From Deltaproteobacteria bacterium (GTDB lineage Bacteria; Myxococcota_A; UBA9160; JAFDET01): 6,109 bases of DNA. The position numbers were made by a program, and so were the translations under genes. Numbering within the stretch: position 1 is the first letter of the stretch; every line of letters starts with the position of its first letter. The DNA lies in the NCBI GenBank assembly GCA_019310195.1, contig JAFDET010000193.1:1-6109 (forward strand), written 5' to 3'. Positions 1-6,109 of the stretch are shown here, piece by piece. The notes under the pieces are model-generated. The model was not told the DNA's origin, did no database searches, and saw nothing but the letters and a program-made list of their open reading frames with translations.

Positions 1-1196
1 TCGGGCCTGAGCCGCTCGCCGCCGCAATCCTCGCAGTCGCGGCGTGTGACGTACGGGCCGAACCAGTCGATCGCCACGTCGGGGGCACCGGCGAGCGCGC
101 GCTCGAGGCGCTCCGCGGCGCCCACGAAGCGGCCCTTCTTGCCGGGCCCGCCGTGCACCAGCTTGCGCCGCACGTCCGCCGGCAGGTTCTGCCACGTCGT
201 CCGGCCCGTGATGCCGAAGGCGCTGCGCGCCTCCTTGACGAACGCGGACCGCGCGCCGGGGAAGGTGCCGAGCGACGACACGGCGCCGCGGCTCAGGGAG
301 AGCTCCTCCTTCACGGGCAGGCCCTTGGGATCCACGTGCGCGCGCATCCCCATGCCCTTGCACGTCCGGCACCAACCGCGGCGGCTGTTGTGACTGAACA
401 GGCGTGGATCGAGCTCGGGCACCGTCGTGCCGTCGCGCGGGCAGGTGTTGCGGATCGACAGCGTGCGCGCCGCGCCGTCGCGGTCCACCACCGTCACGGC
501 GCCGCCGCCGAGCTCGAGCGCTTCGTCGAGGTGCGCGCGCAAGGCGCGGCGGGCGCGCCGGTCCACGACGACGTGCGCCACTTGCTCCTCGACGTCGTGC
601 TCGCGGTAGCGGTCGAGCGCCGGCGGCGGCTCGGTGGCGACGATCTCGCCATCGGCGCGCGCCGTCGCGTGCCCGCGCCGCGCCATCGCCTCGAATACGT
701 CCCGGTGGAAGCCCTTGCGGCCGAGCACGCGCGGCGCCATGAGCCGCACCTTCTGCCCCGCGTACTCCTGAACGACGCGGTCCTCGAGCGCATCGGGCGA
801 GAGGGCCTGCAGCTCGCGGCCGCAGGTGGGACAACAGGGCTGGCCCGCGCGCGCGAACAGCAGGCGCAGGAAGTGCGCCACCTCCGTCACGGTGGCCACG
901 GTGGAGCGCCGTCCGCCGCGCGAGCGCCGCTGCTCGATGGCCACGGTCGGCGGGATGCCGCTCACCCCATCCACCGCCGGGCGCGCAAGCTGCCCCACGA
1001 ACTGCCGGGCGTAGGCCGAGAGGGTGTCGATGTAGCGGCGCTGCCCCTCGGCGAAGACGATGTCGAAGGCCAGGGTCGACTTGCCCGAGCCGCTCGGGCC
1101 GCTCACCACGACGAACGCGTCGCGCGGCAGGTCCACGGAGATGTTGCGCAGGTTGTGCTCGCGGGCTCCCTCCACCCGAACGACGCCGGGATCCTG
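1..1196 (-). other. Second UvrA unit within the fused gene (N-terminal part only)
   Basis: From about residue 940 the protein restarts as a new UvrA: VRVEGAREHNLRNISVDLP parallels LIRIRGARQHNLRGVDVDIP at the protein's N-terminus. The Walker A lysines of the two units are K40 and K978, a period of 938 residues. Both units keep a SAYARQF stretch and an IPPxVAIE...RSTVAT stretch just after Walker A. The DNA is also alike around Walker A (about 1010-1090 against 3823-3905), mainly where the protein is conserved. The unit has a UvrB-binding-like segment (~1065-1190, including GRKGFHRDVFEAM) and PELDPRLFSHNS before GWCRTC, which I associate with double-length UvrAs. The junction is a short basic stretch (RRGGAIRPRRRK) after the first unit's HTARFL ending, with no stop or frameshift. 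The signature, Walker B and entire last ATPase module of this unit lie outside the window. Confidence 0.9.
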
Positions 1197-4013
1197 GGAG
1201 ACGATCTTGCGCCGGCGCGGCCGGATGGCCCCGCCGCGGCGCGCGGCCCGCAGGAAGCGCGCGGTATGACCCTCGCCGGCGGCGACCTCCTCCGGCGTGC
1301 CGTCCGCAACGACGTGCCCACCGTCCGGTCCGCCATCGGGTCCGAGGTCCACGACGCGGTCGGCGGCCAGCAACACGTCCAGGTGGTGCTCCACGACGAG
1401 TACCGCGTGCCCGCGGTCCGCGAGGCGGCGCAACGCGCGCAGGAGCACCGCCACGTCCTCGAGATGCAGCCCGGTCGTGGGCTCGTCGAAGACGTAGAGC
1501 CGCCGCGCGGCGCCGCGCTTCTCGGCGAGCGCCGAGGCCAGACGCAGCCGCTGCCACTCGCCGCTCGAGAGTGTGGAGAGGGCCTGGCCCAGACGCAGGT
1601 AGCCGAGGCCGACCTCCTCGAGCGTCCCCAGGCGGTGGGCGATGCGTTTCTGGTCGGCGAAGTGCTCGCGCGCCTGCGTGACGGTGAGCCCCAGCGCATC
1701 GGTGATCGAGAGCCCGCGCCAGCGCACGGCGCGCACCTCGGGCTTGAACCGGGTGCCGACACACTCCGGACAGACCACCTCGACGTCGGAGAGGAACTGC
1801 ATCTCCACGCGCTCGCGGCCCTCGCCCTTGCAGACCTCGCAGCGCCCGCCGGGCACGTTGAACGAGAAGGCCGAGGCCGTGAAGCCACCCTCGCGGGCGG
1901 CGTCAGTGCGCGCGAAGAGGGCGCGCACGCCGTCCCACGCGCCGGTGTAGGTCGCGGGGTTCGCTCGGCGGTTGCGGCCTGCGGCGGCCTGCCCCACGAG
2001 CACGACGTCGTCGAGCAGCTCGGCCCCTACGACCTCGCGGTGTGGCCCCGGCGTGCCCTCGGGACGTCCGATGGCCCGCGCAAGGGCGAGGTAGAGGGTG
2101 TCGTGGGCCAGGCTGGACTTGCCGCTGCCGCTCACGCCGCTCAATGCCGTCAGCCGGCCCAGGTGCACCAGCAGGTCGACGTCGTCGAGGTTGTTGGCGC
2201 TCGCCCCGCGCACGCCCACGGGATCGGTCGGCACATCGACGTCCGCGACGCGCTCCGGTTCGTCCATGCGCCGGCGGCCGGCGAGCCAGTCGCCGGTGAG
2301 GCTCGTGCGGTCCTTCATGACGGCCGCGGGGGTGCCGGCCGCGACGACCTGCCCGCCGTGCTCCCCGGCGCCCGGCCCCATGTCCACGAGGTGGTCCGCC
2401 GCGGCCAGGATGGCCGGGTCGTGCTCGACCACCACGACCGTATTGCCCTTCGCGCACAGGGTCCGCAGCATGCGCACGAGGCGGGCGTTGTCGCGCGCGT
2501 GCAGGCCGACCGAGGGCTCGTCGAGCACGAAGAGCGTATTGACCAGGTGCGTACCGATCGCGGCCGTCAGGTTCACGCGCTGGACCTCCCCGCCCGAGAG
2601 CGTGCGGGAGGCACGGTCCAGACCCAGGTAGCCCAGGCCCACCTCCTCGAGGCAGTCGAGCCGGGTGCGGATTTCGCGGAGCAGGAGCCGGGTGACCGGA
2701 CGCAGGCCGGGCGGGGTCCGCAGCGTGCGGAAGAAGGCGCGGGCCGCACGGACGTCCAGGGCCAGCACGGCGGGGAGCGTGCACCCGCCGAGGTGCCAGG
2801 CGCGACCGTCCGGGCCGAGGCGGCCGCCGCCGCAGTCCGGGCAGCGCGGGTAGCCGCGGTAGCGCGCGAGGAAGACCCGCACGCCGATCTTGTAGCTCTT
2901 GCGTTCGCGCTGCCGGAAGAACCCGGCCACCCCCTTCCAGCCCGATCCGCCGTGCAGCACGGCGTCCCGCTCGGCGGGCGCCAAGTCCTCCCAGGCGACG
3001 TCCAGGGGGATGCCCTGCTCACGACACCAGGCCCACATGCGCGTCCGCACGCGCTTGGTGGAGGGCATCTGGAGGGGCCGGATGGCGCCGGCCGCCAGGC
3101 TGAGCGCCGGGTCGGGTACGACGAGCGCCCAGTCGATGCCCGTGACACGCCCGAAGCCGTGGCAGGTCTCGCAGGCCCCGACGGGGCTGTTGAAGCTGAA
3201 GAGATTGGGCGTTGGAGGCCGGTGATGGGTATCGCACCAGGGGCAGTGCAGGCCCTCGCTGAAGCGCAGGTCGCAGGTCTCCTCGGCCTCGGAGCCGAGC
3301 ACGCGGACGGCGGCGCGCCCGTCGCCGCCCCGGAAGGCGGTCTCGAAGGAGTCCACCAGCCGCGCCCGCGCGGTGCGGCCGGCCACCACGCGGTCCACCA
3401 CCACCCGGGCCCGGCCGTCCGCGGGCAGGTTGGCGCCATCGGGGGCCAGGTCCTCGACCGTATCCCCGCGCAGGATGCGGTGCAGGCCGGCGGCCCGCAG
3501 GTCCGCCGCGGCGTCCGCCCGGCGGCGTTCCTCGTCGAGCGGTAGGTCGAAGCCGATGATCAGGCGCGTGCCGGCCGGCAGGGCGTGGATGGCGGCGGCG
3601 GCGCGTTGGGGCCCCTCGCGCTCGACGGGCCGGCCGCAACCGATGCAGTGGAGCTCGGCGGCCCGCGCCCAGAGCAGCTTCAGGTGGTCGAGCAGCTCGC
3701 TCATGGTGGCGACGGTCGAGCGGCTGCCGCGCAGGGGCTGGGCGCGCTCGATGGCGACGGCGGGCGGGATGCCCTCGACGCGATCCACGTCCGGCCGGTC
3801 CATGCGCTCGAGGAACTGCCGCGCATAGGCGGAGAAGGACTCGACGTACCGGCGCTGGCCCTCGGCGTAGAGGGTGTCGAAGGCGAGGCTCGACTTGCCG
3901 GACCCGGAGACCCCGGTCACGACGGTCAGCGCCCGCAGGGGGATGTCCACGTCTACGCCGCGCAGGTTGTGCTGGCGTGCGCCGCGGATCCGGATGAGGT
4001 CGGCCTTGGGCAT
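1..4013 (-). CDS. uvrA: Tandem-duplicated UvrA, excinuclease ABC subunit A (3' end beyond window)
   Basis: UvrA is the cytoplasmic ABC-type ATPase that finds bulky DNA damage and loads UvrB in nucleotide excision repair. The frame starts at ATG 4013, runs 1337 codons without a stop and leaves the left edge. First unit: Walker A GVSGSGKS (34-41), UvrB-binding-like segment (~125-255), zinc module C257/C260/C281/C284, LSGGE (472-476), Walker B LFVLDEP (494-500); second ATPase module Walker A 626-633, zinc module C725/C728/C748/C751, LSSGE (815-819), LYVFDEP (839-845). A second UvrA begins near residue 940: GPSGSGKS (972-979), CPTC (1061-1064), an atypical zinc module (C1191, D1194, C1215, C1218), CEDC (1327-1330). 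Usual UvrA is about 940 residues, so the whole protein should be near 1,800-1,900. The start is firm: the next in-frame codons upstream hold no start and end in a stop at 4050-4052, and the ATG lies just before the conserved LIRIRGARQHNL. I know such double UvrAs from Chlamydia. No LexA-type box is visible upstream. Confidence 0.96.
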   Translation of the reverse strand, partial: MPKADLIRIRGARQHNLRGVDVDIPLRALTVVTGVSGSGKSSLAFDTLYAEGQRRYVESFSAYARQFLERMDRPDVDRVEGIPPAVAIERAQPLRGSRSTVATMSELLDHLKLLWARAAELHCIGCGRPVEREGPQRAAAAIHALPAGTRLIIGFDLPLDEERRRADAAADLRAAGLHRILRGDTVEDLAPDGANLPADGRARVVVDRVVAGRTARARLVDSFETAFRGGDGRAAVRVLGSEAEETCDLRFSEGLHCPWCDTHHRPPTPNLFSFNSPVGACETCHGFGRVTGIDWALVVPDPALSLAAGAIRPLQMPSTKRVRTRMWAWCREQGIPLDVAWEDLAPAERDAVLHGGSGWKGVAGFFRQRERKSYKIGVRVFLARYRGYPRCPDCGGGRLGPDGRAWHLGGCTLPAVLALDVRAARAFFRTLRTPPGLRPVTRLLLREIRTRLDCLEEVGLGYLGLDRASRTLSGGEVQRVNLTAAIGTHLVNTLFVLDEPSVGLHARDNARLVRMLRTLCAKGNTVVVVEHDPAILAAADHLVDMGPGAGEHGGQVVAAGTPAAVMKDRTSLTGDWLAGRRRMDEPERVADVDVPTDPVGVRGASANNLDDVDLLVHLGRLTALSGVSGSGKSSLAHDTLYLALARAIGRPEGTPGPHREVVGAELLDDVVLVGQAAAGRNRRANPATYTGAWDGVRALFARTDAAREGGFTASAFSFNVPGGRCEVCKGEGRERVEMQFLSDVEVVCPECVGTRFKPEVRAVRWRGLSITDALGLTVTQAREHFADQKRIAHRLGTLEEVGLGYLRLGQALSTLSSGEWQRLRLASALAEKRGAARRLYVFDEPTTGLHLEDVAVLLRALRRLADRGHAVLVVEHHLDVLLAADRVVDLGPDGGPDGGHVVADGTPEEVAAGEGHTARFLRAARRGGAIRPRRRKIVSQDPGVVRVEGAREHNLRNISVDLPRDAFVVVSGPSGSGKSTLAFDIVFAEGQRRYIDTLSAYARQFVGQLARPAVDGVSGIPPTVAIEQRRSRGGRRSTVATVTEVAHFLRLLFARAGQPCCPTCGRELQALSPDALEDRVVQEYAGQKVRLMAPRVLGRKGFHRDVFEAMARRGHATARADGEIVATEPPPALDRYREHDVEEQVAHVVVDRRARRALRAHLDEALELGGGAVTVVDRDGAARTLSIRNTCPRDGTTVPELDPRLFSHNSRRGWCRTCKGMGMRAHVDPKGLPVKEELSLSRGAVSSLGTFPGARSAFVKEARSAFGITGRTTWQNLPADVRRKLVHGGPGKKGRFVGAAERLERALAGAPDVAIDWFGPYVTRRDCEDCGGERLRP

Positions 4014-4085
4014 GGGGAGCGATGCTACGGAGGACGCGGGCCGACCGCATCAAATCACGAACAGCGCGGAGACCCCGGGGAGCCG
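4014..4085 (-). promoter_or_regulatory. uvrA leader: no Shine-Dalgarno, weak -10-like box close to ATG
   Basis: The 72 bases between the T6 tract and the uvrA ATG would have to hold the promoter if the terminator-like structure works. Read on the minus strand, the last 21 bases before ATG are pyrimidine-rich and contain no AGGAGG-like sequence. A TAGCAT box (plus 4022-4027; four of six match TATAAT) ends 8 nt before the ATG, which would put the transcription start at or next to the start codon. The best -35-like match, TTGATG (plus 4048-4053), sits 20 nt from it, too far for a standard sigma-70 promoter. I see no LexA-type palindrome. This is a weak prediction. Confidence 0.25.
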
Positions 4086-4138
4086 AAAAAAGGGGCCGCC
4101 CCCCAATAAGTTCGCCGCGGCGCAGAGCGCCGCGGCGA
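4086..4138 (-). terminator. Probable terminator: 12-bp GC hairpin, short hairpin and T6 tract
   Basis: In the minus-strand reading direction there is a perfect inverted repeat with 12-bp arms and a 3-nt loop (plus 4112-4123, loop 4124-4126, 4127-4138; arms TCGCCGCGGCGC and its complement). A 7-nt spacer follows, then a short G/C stem (plus 4092-4104) running directly into six T's (plus 4086-4091). A G/C stem followed by a T tract is the intrinsic-terminator pattern. It lies about 170 nt after the porin stop and 72 nt before the uvrA ATG, so it would end porin transcription and insulate uvrA. The stem next to the T tract has only four certain pairs; the strong hairpin is farther away. It could instead be a leader structure. 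Confidence 0.5.
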
Positions 4139-4309
4139 GGCAGAAGGAAGGTAGATACCGACGCGGGAGACAACCGCTGCCAGCACCGGAATGAATGTTG
4201 CATCGCCGGGTAACGGGGATGTCTCCGTTTCGCGAAATGCCTGTGAGAACCAGCATTAGGAAGGCCCGGGGCCTACGACCGTGCAAACGAAGCCCCGCGC
4301 CGCGGCTCC
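4139..4309. other. Intergenic spacer downstream of porin; small palindromes only
   Basis: No coding frame here is convincing. There is a quasi-palindrome right after the porin stop (4262-4274, AGGCCC-G-GGGCCT). A 7-bp hairpin with one G-T pair lies at 4212-4229 and folds better on the plus strand. A perfect 10-bp palindrome TTTCGCGAAA lies at 4228-4237, overlapping that hairpin. None has an adjoining T tract on the minus strand, so I do not call a terminator here. The A/T content is somewhat higher than in the flanking genes. Confidence 0.6.
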
Positions 4310-5728
4310 CTAGAGGGCAAGCTGCCATTGGAATCTGACCAAGGTTCCGTAGGTCTCGGCGCCCTGGCCGGCGCCGTTGGCGCCGACACCGGGGTAGCCG
4401 GCGAGCAGGTCGCCAAGGAACGCCGAGCCGGCGTCGCTGCCCTCCACGAAGGACACGTCCAGTGAGAGCCTGTTGCCATGGCCGTTCAGGTAGTAGTTCA
4501 CCCCGAAGGCGAACTCACGGACGGAGCCGGAGGTGGCGAAGGGGAGCTGCTGCGGACCGCCCCCGAAGGGCGGCGTGCCCTGCTCGTTGTCGTACGCGTC
4601 GTAACGCGCGGCGAGCTCCCACGCCGTGCCCTTGAAGTGATAGCCGAGCTGGACCAGGTAGGCGGTGTAGTCCACCGAGCCGCCCGCGGCATTCTCATCC
4701 CGCCCACCGTTGTAGGCCGCGGTGAGCGACCACCCGCTGTAGCCGAGGGCGAGATCGGCGCCGTAGCGGACGGCGTCCGTGACCGTGGCGTGCGCGCGGT
4801 CCACACGGTCGGCGTAGTAGTAGCCCCACGCGCCCAGCTCTCCGTACCACAGGCAGGTGTGCTGCCGCAGCGCGCCCTCCTGCCAGCCGATCGGATTCGC
4901 GAAGGCCCAGGTGAGGCGGCCGCTGTAGGCGAGGTTGTCCGAGGTGCGTGTGTCCAGGACGTTGCGGATCGAGTCCGCGCCGTCTCCGTTCGTCACGGTC
5001 ACGAGGTAGCTCCAACGGCGGTCGCAGCCGATGGTGCCGTGGACGCCGAAGCCATGGTCGCGGTTCCGGTCGGTGTAGCCGGGCATCGTCCACCCGACGA
5101 AGGCGGTGGCCAGGGATACGTCCACGAACTGCTGCAACTCCGGGACGACCATGGCCTGTCGGGTGGTGGCGGTGCGGATCTGTCCGATGCGGACCTTGAA
5201 GGCGTCGGACCTCCCCCACTGGATCCAGGCCTCACGGGTACTGTCGAAGTTGAAGGACTGTGCGCTCGGGCCGAGCGGATCGGTGAGCGGGCCATCCAGG
5301 CCGATGTCGAGGCGATCGCGTCCGAAGTGTCCGAACTCGAGCTCCACGTAGTAGCGCAGCGTGCAGGGCGCCGTGCCCGAGAGCTTCAGGGTGGCGCGCG
5401 GGAGCGAGAACCCGGAGCCGTGACCCTGGACGTTGGCGCCTTCGCCGAGCAGCGGCTTCTGGGAGTCGTCCCAGACCCAAGCCTCGTAGCGCGTCTGCAG
5501 CGTCGCGTTGAACTTCAGCGTGAAGTCCCCGCTGCGGATCCAGAAGCCCTGGTCGTAGCCTGCGTCTGCGGCGCCGCCCACGAGGTTGGCGTCGGACTGC
5601 GCTTGGGCCAGGTAGTCGTCCACGGCAGCCTGGATGTCCCGGGCGGTGGGTTGTGCGTCGGCGTGTGCGGGCGCCGCGAACCGGGCTCCGAGTGCAAGCG
5701 CCAGGACGAGCGCGATCGTCGTCTTCAT
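4310..5728 (-). CDS. Outer-membrane porin, Porin_O/P (phosphate-selective porin-like) family
   Basis: A 472-residue beta-barrel protein expected to form a diffusion channel in the outer membrane. Residues 1-23 (MKTTIALVLALALG...PAHA) are a clear Sec signal peptide with an AHA cleavage site before D24. A short helical segment (~28-50, DIQAAVDDYLAQAQ) follows, then GYDQGFWIRSGDFTLKF (57-73) enters the first strand. Family-like features are FSLPRATLKLSG (107-118), YYVELEFG (126-133), and FKVRIGQ followed by QQFVDVSLATAF (177-210). The rest alternates polar and hydrophobic residues with many Tyr and Trp, as in barrel strands. I chose ATG 5728 rather than the in-frame ATG at 5776 because the signal peptide begins exactly here and a ribosome binding site lies 8 nt upstream. 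It ends in QWQLAL, with Leu instead of the usual terminal Phe/Trp. The substrate cannot be read from sequence; 'phosphate-selective' is only the family label. Confidence 0.87.
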   Translation of the reverse strand: MKTTIALVLALALGARFAAPAHADAQPTARDIQAAVDDYLAQAQSDANLVGGAADAGYDQGFWIRSGDFTLKFNATLQTRYEAWVWDDSQKPLLGEGANVQGHGSGFSLPRATLKLSGTAPCTLRYYVELEFGHFGRDRLDIGLDGPLTDPLGPSAQSFNFDSTREAWIQWGRSDAFKVRIGQIRTATTRQAMVVPELQQFVDVSLATAFVGWTMPGYTDRNRDHGFGVHGTIGCDRRWSYLVTVTNGDGADSIRNVLDTRTSDNLAYSGRLTWAFANPIGWQEGALRQHTCLWYGELGAWGYYYADRVDRAHATVTDAVRYGADLALGYSGWSLTAAYNGGRDENAAGGSVDYTAYLVQLGYHFKGTAWELAARYDAYDNEQGTPPFGGGPQQLPFATSGSVREFAFGVNYYLNGHGNRLSLDVSFVEGSDAGSAFLGDLLAGYPGVGANGAGQGAETYGTLVRFQWQLAL

Positions 5729-5736
5729 GGGTGTGT

Positions 5737-5745
5737 CTTCCTTCC
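5737..5745 (-). promoter_or_regulatory. Ribosome binding site of the porin
   Basis: The minus strand reads GGAAGGAAG, then 8 nt, then the ATG at 5728. This purine-rich Shine-Dalgarno fixes the start at 5728; the longer in-frame start at 5776 would place this site inside the coding region and add 16 polar residues in front of the signal peptide. Confidence 0.75.
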
Positions 5746-6109
5746 GCCACCGGTATGCATGCAGGCGGTAACTCACGCGTCATGCCGGGCGGCGGGCATC
5801 GCGGGTCAGGCGATGTCGTGCCACGGGGGTCACTAAGCAACAGGCAGGCGGCCCCCCCCGGCTCCGGCGATACGGACTATTGGGTCCGTACGTAGCTGGG
5901 TTCGACCCGCGACTCAGAACGCGCGCCGAGTACCGGACGCGACTCGGTCTAGAGGGGGGCCGGATCACGCACGCACGTCCCCACGCAGCCGTACGTCGGG
6001 CGCCGACGCAGCAAGCCGACCCCGCCGGTCGCCCACCCACCTAGGCCGCGGGCCCGAGCCTCGGCGTGCGAGATGGACCCGGGAACAGATCGGGCCTCTT
6101 GGCGTGCGG
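5746..6109. other. Upstream region of the porin with no supported gene
   Basis: I find no recognisable protein in any frame of these 364 bases. The open frames that cross it are short, Arg/Pro/Gly-rich and typical of random GC-rich DNA. The porin promoter should lie in the 5746-5870 part, but I see no convincing -35/-10 pair on the minus strand. Features present are a C8 tract (5852-5859), a 7-bp hairpin (5871-5890) and an 8-bp direct repeat CGCGACTC within 5908-5946. Composition stays GC-rich but loses the strict third-position bias of the two genes, which agrees with it being non-coding. A neighbouring gene may begin or end just outside the right edge. Confidence 0.6.
5871..5890. repeat. 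Perfect 7-bp inverted repeat with 6-nt loop
   Basis: TACGGAC (5871-5877) is separated by TATTGG from its exact complement GTCCGTA (5884-5890). It lies about 140 bp upstream of the porin start. No T tract follows within a few bases on either strand, so it does not look like an intrinsic terminator. It could be an operator-like site or an RNA hairpin in a transcript from further upstream. No function can be assigned. Confidence 0.45.

Noticed and set aside
153..3545. A 1130-codon plus-strand open frame opposite uvrA
   Set aside because: It is the mirror of a strongly GC3-biased gene, where the antisense frames rarely contain stops. Its protein is low-complexity Ala/Arg/Gly/Val/His with no recognisable domain, while the minus strand encodes an unmistakable UvrA along the same stretch.
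4014..4110. SOS (LexA) operator upstream of uvrA
   Set aside because: I looked for CTGT-N8-ACAG and GAAC-N4-GTTC type palindromes. Only half-site matches exist (CTGT near 4063 on the minus strand), with no partner at the right spacing.
4478..5836. A 452-codon plus-strand open frame opposite the porin
   Set aside because: It has the same cause as the frame opposite uvrA. The minus strand gives a signal peptide and full porin features, whereas the plus-strand protein is Val/Ala/Gly/Arg-rich without domains.
5898..5908. GGGTTCGACCC, resembling a tRNA T-arm
   Set aside because: The T-stem cannot be extended to five pairs, and no matching acceptor, D or anticodon arm is found around it on either strand.
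5780..6040. Minus-strand 86-codon open frame upstream of the porin
   Set aside because: The predicted protein is Arg/Pro/Ser/Gly-rich with no motif, has no clear ribosome binding site, and its codon use lacks the bias of the two real genes.
6073..6109. Plus-strand ATG with 12 open codons to the right edge
   Set aside because: It is too short to judge and has no convincing ribosome binding site.

Overview
This is a GC-rich window with very strong G/C preference at third codon positions. It holds two minus-strand genes: the first ~1337 codons of a very long uvrA, and a complete outer-membrane porin. The porin has a Sec signal peptide and a barrel, so the cell is Gram-negative. Two features recall the Planctomycetota/PVC lineage: the double-length UvrA layout (known for example in Chlamydia) and the porin N-terminus (a short helical segment, then a 'GYDQGFWIRSGDF' stretch leading into the first strand). 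That placement is inference from memory of these families, not a tested result.

Layout, left to right. Positions 1-4013 (minus): a tandem-duplicated UvrA in one open frame, cut by the left edge. The first UvrA unit is complete, with two ATPase modules. The second follows directly and is cut partway through its first ATPase module. Positions 4014-4309: intergenic, with a perfect 12-bp GC hairpin, then a short hairpin and a T6 tract (minus strand) that looks like a terminator, then a short uvrA leader with no Shine-Dalgarno. Positions 4310-5728 (minus): a 472-residue porin of the Porin_O/P type with a good ribosome binding site. Positions 5729-6109: no gene that I can support, only a few small hairpins and a C8 tract.

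The two genes share a strand, but the terminator-like structure between them suggests separate transcription. I see no functional link: one is nucleotide-excision-repair damage recognition in the cytoplasm, the other outer-membrane permeability. There is no mobile element, CRISPR array, RNA gene or toxin/defence locus. The very long plus-strand open frames opposite both genes are codon-bias shadows. The points most worth a second look are the UvrA duplication, the sites where its individual modules depart from consensus, and the missing Shine-Dalgarno before uvrA.
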